This document shows positions 1 to 7,700 of a DNA stretch of 19,764 nt, piece by piece (within the stretch, counting starts at the first letter, position 1; every line of letters starts with the position of its first letter). The position numbers were made by a program, and so were the translations under genes. Source of the stretch: Discostella pseudostelligera. Its lineage: Eukaryota; Bacillariophyta; Thalassiosirophyceae; Thalassiosirales; Thalassiosiraceae. Where the stretch lies: NCBI GenBank assembly GCA_036940085.1, contig JALLBK010000652.1:1-19764 (forward strand), read 5' to 3'. Below the pieces are notes generated by a model, which had not been told where the DNA came from, did not search any database, and saw only the letters and a list, made by a program, of their open reading frames with translations.

Positions 1-10
1 TCGTACTAAT

Positions 11-62
11 GATGGGCCATCTGGGCATAATATTTGATGATGTCTTTTCAACAGGCGCGATA
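11..62. repeat. Dispersed direct repeat, copy 1
   Basis: These 52 bp match 1258-1309 at about 48 of 52 positions (ending ...cttttcaacaggNgcgata). Weaker similarity continues rightward to about 119 (versus 1362), including a shared gcatgctg. It is a partial duplication of local sequence, not a recognised element. Confidence 0.8.
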
Positions 63-194
63 TCATAGGTGGGGGGAGACGATAAGATAATGAAGTTGTA
101 GTTAGTACTGTGCATGCTGTCCCTTCGCCGACGCTCACCATGGTCCAGGGTCCACATCGTCCATATCGTAGTCCATACATCCACGCCGCAGAAA

Positions 195-258
195 TTTGGC
201 GGGAGAGTGACCAATTCTATTTCACTATTAATTCCTACGTAGGAGATTTTGGCGGGAA
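195..258 (+). promoter_or_regulatory. Pair of E2F-like sites with a CCAAT box
   Basis: TTTGGCGGGA lies at 195-204 and TTTTGGCGGGAA at 247-258, with CCAAT at 211-215 between them. TTTGGCGGGAA is the textbook E2F/DP consensus, and pairing with CCAAT is common in cell-cycle promoters. The sites lie 140-200 bp upstream of an ATG at 401 (plus) and 50-120 bp from an ATG at 141 read leftward (minus) that stays open to the window edge, so they could serve either side. That the sites are bound is inference. Confidence 0.45.
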
Positions 259-285
259 CAGGTGACCGCGCGGGCGAATCTTCTG

Positions 286-327
286 TGGGGCGGGGCGGTG
301 GTGGTGGTGGTGGTGGGTGGTGGGTGA
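286..327 (+). repeat. G-rich GGT-repeat tract
   Basis: Two GGGG runs are followed by about seven GGT units and two further GGG runs. All the G is on the plus strand. It lies between the E2F-like sites and the ATG at 401. G-quadruplex formation is possible but not shown; it may be a simple microsatellite. Confidence 0.5.
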
Positions 328-400
328 AGTCCAAATAATAATGGTCCGAAGTATCTCTTGATCCCTCAAACCGTCATCATCAAACAGGTGCTTTCGAACA

Positions 401-574
401 ATGGAGCAAGGCGGGGAAAGAGCAAGTGATGATGGGTCTCCTAATCATTCCGATTCCGATTCGGATGATTCTTATGAGGATTCTCATGCCAATGCCGACA
501 TCAAATGCCTTGATTTAACTGCAGATATTTTGGTACGGTCACAGTGCAATGACCCTGATGTGAAAGGGCTTTGA
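401..574 (+). CDS. Short acidic ORF, hypothetical
   Basis: A 57-codon ORF starts at the first ATG after the E2F-like/CCAAT cluster and ends at TGA 572-574. The product is Asp/Ser-rich in the middle (HSDSDSDDSYEDSH), with no recognised domain. It could be the first exon of a larger gene: GTACGG at about 534 is a weak donor candidate, but I could not find a convincing next exon. Its 3' part overlaps the end of the minus-strand TYW3-like relic, so it may be only the complement of decaying sequence. The promoter-like elements are the main support. Confidence 0.25.
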   Translation: MEQGGERASDDGSPNHSDSDSDDSYEDSHANADIKCLDLTADILVRSQCNDPDVKGL

Positions 575-1108
575 GTCCACCAGTGGTGGTGGTTCATGTT
601 CGAAGGTTGTGGGTATCATTGATGATGATGCCGGTGGTGATAATGCTGCTGAAGTTGTTGTTGTAATGGATGCATGTGTTGTTGGGTGCAATCTCTCTCG
701 TCCAGCCTCGCCTTTTCCACTACTCCTGTTTGTAGTTCTATCGGGTGTTGTTCTATTCATTGCATCACATCAACGCTTGTCAATCTTATTGTTGTGGTCT
801 TCAAAATGGTCAACATTAACACTGTCATTGTGATTTTGGTGCATAGGTTTATACATAGAAGTATCAATGCCGGTACCAATAATACCAGTGGTAGGATCAA
901 ACAATGCCACCCTCCCAGAGCATGAGCTCAATGTGACATAATCCGGATGTCCATTCACCAGTGGGCATATTTTCACATTGACACTCTCCTTGGGTGACTT
1001 GTTGTCGATGCCACCACCATCACCATAGGGAGTGCGGAGGTTGCGTTCAGCAGCATTATGGAGGTTGCGTTCAGCAGCATTATGATGGAAAGAGAAATCT
1101 ATGAAATT
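484..1108 (-). pseudogene. TYW3-like tRNA-wybutosine synthesis gene relic
   Basis: Read right to left, one frame carries blocks in the order of the TYW3 family (methyltransferase of wybutosine formation on tRNA-Phe): DNKSPKESVNVKICPLV, then NGHPDYVTLSSCSGRVALF (SSCSGR at 911-928, the family signature), then SSGKGEAGR and HASI where the family has a GKGG-GRW...SH block, then TTFEHEPPPL for the F-hEP-LH block. An in-frame TGA at 770-772 lies between the second and third blocks. A frameshift near 545-555 is needed to reach DRTKISAVKSRHLMSALA, which resembles the helix after the EP motif. About three residues are missing in the otherwise invariant PLV-(x)-IN stretch, and the Trp of GRW is lost. 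A 24-bp tandem duplication at 1036-1083 repeats HNAAERNL. The similarity is from memory of the family; the disruptions argue for a pseudogene rather than an active enzyme. Confidence 0.6.
1036..1083. repeat. 24-bp perfect tandem duplication
   Basis: The unit at 1036-1059 is repeated exactly at 1060-1083, inside the TYW3-like relic on the minus strand, where it doubles eight residues (HNAAERNL) without changing frame. A perfect copy suggests a recent slippage event. Confidence 0.9.
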
Positions 1109-1249
1109 GCTGCAAGAACTTGTAGAGAGTAGATATGGGTGAATCTTGATTGATGTGTTCATTTCACTTCTGTTGGCTGTTGGTGGTGCGATGTCAGTAT
1201 TTATGATTATGATCATAGTGCTAGTGCGAGAGGTTAAGGTGGAAAAATG

Positions 1250-1690
1250 CACATACTGATGGGCCACATGGGCATACTATTTGATGATGTCTTTTCAACA
1301 GGAGCGATAGATGGATGGATATGATAAGATGATGTATGATGTTGGTTGGTAGAATGCATGCTGGTAGGTGACGACGACATGCGAGGGCGATGGCTGTCAT
1401 GGTCATCATGATTCATGATCTTCAATCTCTTCATGGAGTGTCTCTGATAAGCATCATCAAGGATGGGTGTTGCACCAAGAATACCATTAGCAGATAGCAG
1501 TCCTCCTCTTTCCCACTCCTCTGCCCTCATCCAACACTTTAACATCATGGATAGACAAAAGGTGAGACCATGAAGTCATTGCATTGAGCAGTGCACCCTT
1601 CTCATTAATTGTTGCCGCATCCAATATGTAGTAGTTTGTAGCCAAGCCATTGAAACAGATCCCATCTGTGCACTGTGTGACGTGTTCTTA
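1250..1690 (-). other. Coding-like minus-strand fragments, unidentified
   Basis: From about 1688 down to 1487 one minus frame is open for 63 codons and reads like ordinary protein (for example NYYILDAATINEKGALLNAM, then SWSHLLSIHDVKVLDEG). A second frame continues from about 1540 with GGLLSANGILGATPILDDAY. The two would join by a frameshift near 1510-1530. There is no start, no recognised domain and no clean gene model. I read this as a decayed gene upstream of the TYW3-like relic; it may also be chance. Confidence 0.3.
1258..1309. repeat. Dispersed direct repeat, copy 2
   Basis: Partner of 11-62, in the same orientation about 1.25 kb away. Read on minus, both give an EKTSSN-like peptide, but the differences are mostly non-synonymous, so the repeat does not look maintained as protein. 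Confidence 0.8.
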
Positions 1691-2011
1691 ATGCAAGCTC
1701 CTCACTCTTCCTCCACAAAATTGTTGGATGAAACTACTGCTGAGGGCTGTGGCGCTACTGCTGCTGGCGATTGTGAATGAAGTTAACACCCCTTGCCCCC
1801 TCTACCATTGTATTCAGACCCATTCAATAGGCAATTCACTTCCTTGGGGTATTGTTTCAGCTGTATATTCCCACTTGCTCCACCATCCTACACCCATAGT
1901 ACTGTTGTAGACAGCAGTTGGCAATTCTATGGGGGTGGCGGCGGCTGCCTTGGTGGGTGCAATACCATTGGCTTTTGTGTGTGTGGTGTTGTGTGCAGTT
2001 GTGTGTGTGTG
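1691..2011. other. No convincing gene; GT-rich
   Basis: A 60-codon plus ORF at 1728-1910 begins with a leucine-rich run made by CTG repeats. The minus frame has a short protein-like stretch near 1830-1910. Neither has domain or homology support. The right end is TG-rich (1975-2010). Confidence 0.4.
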
Positions 2012-2837
2012 AGGCCCTTCCTTACAATGACCAATGACCACAAACCACAGAGTCTGTGATGATCTCCCATCCTTAGTATCTAGGCTGATGCTTGTGATGA
2101 AACTTTTTTCTCATCACTCTCGACCTCAGAAAATTCCTTCCATTTCAACCTCTCAAGCCTTGTGATGAAAGGGATTTTTTCTGGTTGAAGAGGATAGGAC
2201 AGCTGGTCATCATGTATCATGATTTGGGCAATGAATTAATTGATGGTATTGGTAGATGTGGCAAGCGGCCTTGAGGATTAGTGGAGGAGATTACAATGTT
2301 GATGATGTTAAGAAGTTGAAATTAAGAGATATAAGTTGTAATGACATCTCTCCACCACGTGAATAATAGTCATGTTGTGTTCCATATTAGTTTAGTTATG
2401 TCCAAATCATCATCCATGGATGATTAACATTCATCACTCTTGATGGCCAAGCAAGGTTCAGCTTTCATGGATGTTATTCACAGCATAGTATGATGTCAGA
2501 TAATAAGTCCGATGTGGACAGATTGCAATTTGATACACATGTACAGTTAATATGATAATTCAACTATTTAAGATGAAAATTTGTATTATCTTAATTGGAC
2601 ATAGCCTTAGCTCCTGGACATTCGTGGTTGAAAATCCTATGTCCATTATCGTGCATGAAACTATCTCTGATGAAACCTTGCAAGGTATGAAAAAGCAAAA
2701 CGACAGACAGACCTGGATGCCATCTTGCATCTGTGGCTGTGACGAACTGTAAGGACGGAGACTCTCCATTTTCAAACGTCACATACGTAGTACCAGTGTC
2801 TGTGTCTGTGGTCTGTGGTCATTGTAAGGAAGGGCCT
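2012..2837. mobile_element. Possible inverted-repeat element, about 826 bp
   Basis: The 22 bp at 2012-2033 are the exact reverse complement of 2816-2837; weaker complementarity continues inward with an accacag-type sequence. Both outer flanks are TG-repeat tracts in the same orientation (1999-2010 and 2841-2856), as if an element had landed in a microsatellite. Inside are only short coding-like pieces: 36 codons plus at about 2253-2360 and 60-70 codons minus at about 2588-2800 (TTYVTFENGESPSLQFVTAT). No transposase was recognised. It could be a non-autonomous element or a chance inverted duplication. Confidence 0.3.
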
Positions 2838-2987
2838 GAGTTGTGTGTGTTGTGTGGGCATGCAACGTGCAACTGATGATATTGGAGACAGTTCATTCTC
2901 TATTCTCTCACTGGCTGAATGCTGGAAGATGAATGGTGGTGTGATGTCGTATTGTTAAGTAGGAGTATCTTTTTTCTAATTCTAATT

Positions 2988-3071
2988 TTAATTTCAAAGT
3001 TTGTTAAGTATCTTTTTTCGAAATTGGCGGGAAGAAAAAACATACAGTTTATATAATATTTTTTTTGCATT
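2988..3071 (+). promoter_or_regulatory. Duplicated U6-type promoter, decayed copy
   Basis: The block taatttcaaagtttgttaag at 2988-3007 matches the block before the intact U6 gene (4383-4402) with one difference. A TATA-like tttatataata follows at 3048-3058, then the U6-like sequence from 3072. The upstream block is 84 bp from the start, against 70 bp in the intact gene; the extra bases include aattggcggg. Confidence 0.6.
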
Positions 3072-3128
3072 ATTCTCATCCTGCCTTCAGGCAGCGATGT
3101 TAAACAAATGCTTAAATATACAGAGAAG
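3072..3128 (+). pseudogene. U6 snRNA 5'-half copy, truncated
   Basis: This matches the intact U6 at 4453-4509 with a few substitutions. The 5' hairpin is kept (CTGCC-TTCA-GGCAG; the intact loop is TTCG), as are TTAAACAAA-GCTTAAATATACAGAGAAG and so the ACAGAGA box. Identity stops abruptly at 3128; the AGC triad, internal stem-loop and terminator of U6 are absent. Because the promoter is copied too, this is a DNA-level duplication, not a reverse-transcribed RNA. A TTTT run at 3144-3147 could end a Pol III transcript of about 76 nt. Confidence 0.8.
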
Positions 3129-3474
3129 GGTGACGAAGATCAATTTTCCACCTTCCTCAACAATAGTGGGACAACAAGTAGTCCCAGTCCCAAAGTAGTA
3201 CATAGGTGAAAAGGTACGTAGATCTTATTGCTAGCAAGAAGAGCTGGCATGGCAGGAGAGTAAAGGGCAATAAAACTTGGACATTCCATGTGGTTGTGTT
3301 GATATGGAAGTTGTATCAAATTGATGACACCCTTCTCCTGCCCGGTGATACCGGTGACAAGAACATCAAATATTATGGTTGCAGACCCAACTCACGATGC
3401 AGCATCATATCATGATGACGCTCAAACACTAAGACACCTCACATTGCACTAACTTGCTTCTCGTCCCGTTGATT
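3129..3474. other. No assignable gene after truncated U6 copy
   Basis: A 69-codon plus ORF at 3206-3415 and short protein-like pieces in other frames (for example NIMVADPTHDAASYHDDAQ near 3364-3424) are visible. They do not form a gene model and match nothing I recognise. Confidence 0.35.
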
Positions 3475-3526
3475 CTTCTCTTTCTCTTTCTCTTTCTCTT
3501 TCTCTTTCTCTTTCTCTTTCTCTTTC
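3475..3526. repeat. (TTTCTC)n microsatellite
   Basis: About eight units of a 6-bp pyrimidine repeat, seven of them perfect from 3481. Confidence 0.95.
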
Positions 3527-3659
3527 ATATTTTTTAGATATGCCTCTCTTTATTCCTTCAATAAATTGTTATTGATCGACTCCATGCCTGTTGGCTTCTC
3601 TGCATGCTTAGTCAGTTGAAAACACTTTCCACACTTAGTCTTGATGATTGTAGACCCAT

Positions 3660-4383
3660 CTATACCATTTGCCATTTTGGGCCCATTTCTATTGCCTCTA
3701 ACCAGTCCAGAATATTATTTACCACAGTCCTAAACTTGCAAGCATTCTTACTTGACATGTATGCAGCAATCTTTCTTTTCGAATCAGCAAACCATTCAGT
3801 GCCACTGTCTAATGGTACCTTGGTTACACGATGCTATACCTCTACAATTGACAGGTAAAAGTCCTTCTCATGTGTCTTACCAAGTTTCGTCATACCACCC
3901 AACTGAGTTGATGTAAAATATTCAATGCCATTAACCAACAATCCCTTCTCATGCAAGAGAGTCATTGGTTCAGGTGCACATTCTATCTGCAGGATCTGAT
4001 AGAGGCACGAATCGTAGACATTTTCATTGTGTGGGAAAACAGTGGGATCTGTTGCTCCAAAGGTCCGGTAGAATGAACTCAATGCACCATCAATCAATGG
4101 GATGCATAAATCACCAAGACGATGAATATTTTTTGGCTGGATATTAGTATGTGAATGTGACATGTGCAGGTTAAGGACGGGTAACTATTCGTTTGATAAT
4201 TAATAAGATGAGCTTACTCACCCCTCCAATGGTTGATGATATCTGCATACAATGATAGAGTGCAATTGTATGTCCAACCACTTTGTGACGAATCAGTAGA
4301 TGTTCTATTTCGCTACAGACATGGCCAGCAAAGGATGATAGTAGAGCCTAAACTAAATAATGTCTCTTCAGACCATCAGCCAT
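3660..4383 (-). pseudogene. Decayed spliced gene, unidentified
   Basis: Right to left, a single frame reads through MADGLKRHYLV, an in-frame TAG (4348-4350), then 42 codons ending STIGG at 4222. A good 85-nt intron (4137-4221, GTGAGT ... TACTAATATCCAG) follows, then exon 2 from 4136 (PKNIHRLGDLCIPLIDGAL...), a second in-frame TAG at 3834-3836, and 57 more codons (VTKVPLDSGTEWFADSKRK...) to TAG 3660-3662. Frame is kept across the intron and both internal TAGs, and the peptide composition is typical of a real protein. Either TAG is one substitution from a Gln codon. The first TAG could instead be a splice acceptor (TTATTTAGTTTAG), but no upstream exon is visible, because the sequence there is the U6 promoter. 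I do not recognise the family. The 5' end seems cut where the U6 block begins. Confidence 0.55.
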
Positions 4384-4436
4384 AATTTCAAAGTTTGTTG
4401 AGTATATTTTGGAAGAAAAAAAATATAGTTTATAAA
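4383..4436 (+). promoter_or_regulatory. U6 external promoter: upstream block and TATA
   Basis: TATAAA at 4431-4436 is 22 bp before the U6 5' end, close to the spacing of plant-type Pol III type 3 promoters. The block at 4383-4402 (taatttcaaagtttgttgag, about -70 to -51) is the only other stretch kept in the decayed copy at 2988, so it is the best candidate for this organism's PSE/USE element. The element role is inferred from position and conservation. Confidence 0.6.
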
Positions 4437-4452
4437 TTAAAATTTTCGCATT

Positions 4453-4567
4453 GTCTCTGTCCTGCCTTCGGGCAGCGACGTTAAACAAACGCTTAAATAT
4501 ACAGAGAAGATTAGCATGGTCCCTGTGCAAGGATGACACGCATAATCGAAGAGAAACAAACACTTTT
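4453..4567 (+). ncRNA. U6: U6 spliceosomal snRNA
   Basis: U6 pairs with the 5' splice site and U2 in the catalytic core of the spliceosome. Visible landmarks in order: 5' hairpin CTGCC-TTCG-GGCAG (4462-4475), the ACAGAGA box (4501-4507), GATTAGCATGG with the catalytic AGC triad (4513-4515), the internal stem-loop region GGTCCCTGTGCAAGGATGACACG, and a nine-T Pol III terminator (4564-4572). The length of about 111 nt plus U-tail is normal for U6 (about 105-112). The start is set by alignment to known U6 5' ends (G at 4453) and by the TATA spacing. The PMS2 gene begins 130 bp beyond the terminator on the same strand. Confidence 0.93.
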
Positions 4568-4572
4568 TTTTT
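4564..4572 (+). terminator. Pol III T-run terminator of U6
   Basis: Nine consecutive T residues immediately follow the U6 coding sequence, which is sufficient for Pol III termination. Confidence 0.9.
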
Positions 4573-4615
4573 CAAAGCCACCCACTATTTTATTGTAATT
4601 TCCCCCCCTCGCAAA

Positions 4616-4628
4616 TTTGCCGCCAAAA
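4616..4628 (-). promoter_or_regulatory. E2F-like site upstream of PMS2
   Basis: The minus strand reads TTTTGGCGGCAAA, a close E2F match, 75 bp upstream of the PMS2 ATG and within the only 130 bp available between the U6 terminator and that ATG. DNA replication and mismatch-repair genes are classic E2F targets in animals and plants. Binding is inferred. Confidence 0.5.
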
Positions 4629-4639
4629 TTTTGTCCTCT

Positions 4640-4650
4640 GGTTCGAACCC
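4640..4650 (+). promoter_or_regulatory. B-box-like sequence downstream of U6
   Basis: GGTTCGAACCC matches the Pol III B-box consensus GGTTCGAANCC. There is no tRNA around it (no D-arm or acceptor stem). It starts 68 bp after the U6 T-run. Budding-yeast SNR6 uses a B box downstream of its terminator, so this could be a TFIIIC site for U6. It may also be coincidence. Confidence 0.35.
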
Positions 4651-4702
4651 CACCCACCGCACTTTCACTTTCCACAACCCGCTCCACACTTTGACGTTGA
4701 CC

Positions 4703-7700
4703 ATGGCGGCAAGGGATACGTGGAGTGCTGCCGCTGCCGCCGTCGACGGCAATGACAGCAACTACGACCGTCCGCAAGATGACATTGCTTGTCCATCACC
4801 GCAGGAGGAGCAGGAGCAGTCTCCGCAACTCATTCAACCGATACCCCCCCAAGCCATCCAGCGCATCGTGGCTGGTCAGGCAATTACCGATTTGAGCAGC
4901 GCCGTTAAAGAATTGGTGGACAATGCGATTGATGCTGGTGCTCAGAGAGTGACGAGTGAGTTATCATGCGTGTCTATCATCGTGCCAATAATTTCTATGT
5001 GATAAAATACGATGGAGTAGCTCATCATCATTATCCATTGTGTTTGCCGCCGCCAATAATGACAGTCAAGCTGTACGATCGAGGGCTCGAGGCTATTGAA
5101 GTATCGGACAATGGTCATGGTGTACCTCCAAACTCTCGACAGTATATGGCCATGAAACATGCCACGAGCAAACTACGACATTTTGACGATTTGTATACCA
5201 GTCGGAGCAGCAGCGGTGGCAACAGAGGAAGTGGCAATAGAGCCAACAACAACACCCCCGATTATGATTGTGCTCCTACGCTTGGCTTTCGGGGTGAGGC
5301 ACTCTTCTGTCTCGCGAACATTTCCAGATCTCTCAACGTATCTACACGATCTGCCGAAGACAATGCCACCAGTAACAATGACAATGCAACCAAGTCCAAA
5401 TTAGGAGAACAATTTGACTTTGATTCCAATGGACACATTATACCCACATCCATTAAACGCATCCCACTCTCGCAACTTACGGGGACAACGGTGACAGTAC
5501 GTGGATTATTCGAAAGTTTGCCTGTGCGGAGAGTAGATATGTGCAAGAGGATTAAAGTACAACGGATGAAGTTGATGAAGATGATGCAGGGATATGCAAT
5601 CTTGTGCCTTGGGACGCAGTTCAACCTTACGGATATTAGTGGACCATCGAACAACAACTCCAGCAGCAGCAGTAAGACTTCCAAACAGAAGATCGAAGTA
5701 CGGCTTGCCACAAGCGAATCAAGCAAAACATTAGAATCACGGGTAGCGTCGGTTCTTGGGACGAAATTCCTCTCTGGCCTAACTCGGATCGACGTCGATT
5801 TGTCCAAGGCTGTGCAATTGTCATCCACGTCGACAACCACCAACAGTACCAACAACGATAATGGTGGTACTCGATGGAAAGTACAAGGTTTGATTTCTCA
5901 TTCGCCAGCATCACCTCACTCCGCGAATGCTCGTGAATTGCAATTCTTCGGCATCAACGGCCGTCCGGTCGATTTACCATCCGTCTCTCGTCTGCTGGGT
6001 GACGTATGGCGAATGTTTGATCCTACATCATCTACCGAGGGTGGAGGGGAGTCCACCACCACCACCGGACGTCGTCGTCCCGCTTGTGTATTGGCATTCA
6101 CCTTGCCCAATAACTTGTACGATGTAAATTTATCCCCCGACAAACGAGAAGTCATGTTCACAGAGGAGGCTGCCATGTCGGAGTTGCTCAGAGACGGTTT
6201 GATGGAATTGTGGTCGAGTCAGGGTGAGGGGAAGTTTGAGGCCAATGAGGTAGAGAGTCGTAGCAATAAGAATGGGAAGGGGGGTGAGAACTATCATGAA
6301 CGTGAGAGAACTATACGGCATGAGGCTCACAGTGAGGAAAATACGGAATTAACGCAAAGGAACGAAAAATCAAGCAGCTCAAGTGATCGTCACAATGAGG
6401 TTGAGACGGATGGCGTAACTCCCAAACTTCGCCGAAGGAACATGGACGATGGAATAATAGTGACGCCTATAGATTCAGAGAACCCGATACAGAATGATGT
6501 AACCGACACTTCAAGCCAGCCGCTCGGTGATGTACGCGACACTGCGTGCGATGATAAGACTAGTGATCGAGACGAGCTATCATCGAAGTCACCGCAAAAT
6601 GTCACTGAGCCGAAGGAAAACAGCAACGTCAGTAGCAACAGAGAACCGCACGACGATTGGAATCAAATGCAGCTACCTCATCGTGCAAGGACACACGATC
6701 GCAGAAGTTGGAATCAAATGCAAATAAACTTTGAGAGGATTCAAAAGACAGAAGCTCGGCTGGAAGTAGATCGGATTCTCTCGCCAGATGACAACAATCT
6801 ACCTGCAAACAACATCGTTTCAAAGCACGCGCTTTCGACCTCAGAGACGACCACAATTTCCAAACCGACCGATACCAATAGCTCACACGACGACGACGGA
6901 TCAAAGATGGATAGGTTGAGCACCCATCGGCAACCAAAGAGACTGAAACGTCAGATAAAGCAGGATGTTACATCGTTCTTGGACAATTTCGCATACGGTT
7001 CGGCGAAGCGTGCAAAATTTGAAGATGACGATGATTGCAAAGATCATTACGAAAGCGATGAATCGGTGCGACCAGAGATTCATAATGTCGTCGATTCAAG
7101 GAGATCAGATCCGAAGAATGGATTTGTCAGAAGTTCCCGGATGGTTGTAGGGAGAACTGTGATGGCAAATGTACCCTCTCAGTCTACGAGAGGAAATGTT
7201 CGGGCCAAAGAAATGAAGGGAGCAGAATCTCACCATCGAGATGACGTCGAATCAGGAAATTGTAGCAATTCACAAAAGTCGCCGCCCGTGAACGTGGTAT
7301 GGAACTCATTCACTGGGACGCAAAATGTCGTCGCTCAATCGCAACATGCAAGGTTGATGATGTGCAATACTCGAAAGGATATCCAGTCTGCTTTGAAGCA
7401 GAAGAGGGAAGATCGTCGCGATCACGATGCGATTGGTACTACTGCCGGTGAGGTTGTAGCTTCTGATAAGGGGGAAACCGTCGACCTTTGTAAAGAAGAT
7501 TTCCTCCACATGTCGATCATTGGTCAGTTCAATCTTGGGTTCATCCTAGCACGATGTCGCAATAATAATCTTTGGATTCTCGATCAGCATGCCTGCGATG
7601 AAAAGTACCACTTTGAACGACTGTGCAAGGAGACAGTCATACATGAGCAAACACTAATTGCACCGCTTCCACTTGATCTATCACCGTCGGAGGAACATTG

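Noticed and set aside
770..772. Selenocysteine reading of the in-frame TGA in the TYW3-like relic
   Set aside because: The TYW3 family has no Cys/Sec at this place, no SECIS-like element was seen, and the sequence has further damage.
609..833. Plus-strand hydrophobic ORF
   Set aside because: It is the complement of the TYW3-like relic, whose minus frame carries family motifs; the plus frame shows none.
1728..1910. Small secreted peptide with a leucine-rich start
   Set aside because: The apparent signal peptide is made by a CTG repeat; no support downstream.
3475..3526. CRISPR-like or satellite array
   Set aside because: A plain 6-bp microsatellite without spacers.
3660..4350. TAG codon reassignment, because two internal TAGs interrupt an open frame
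   Set aside because: The same frame also ends in TAG, the confident genes are too few to judge codon use, and a pseudogene is simpler.
4631..4660. tRNA gene suggested by GGTTCGAACCC
   Set aside because: No D-arm, anticodon arm or matching acceptor stem within reach; only the B-box-like core is present.
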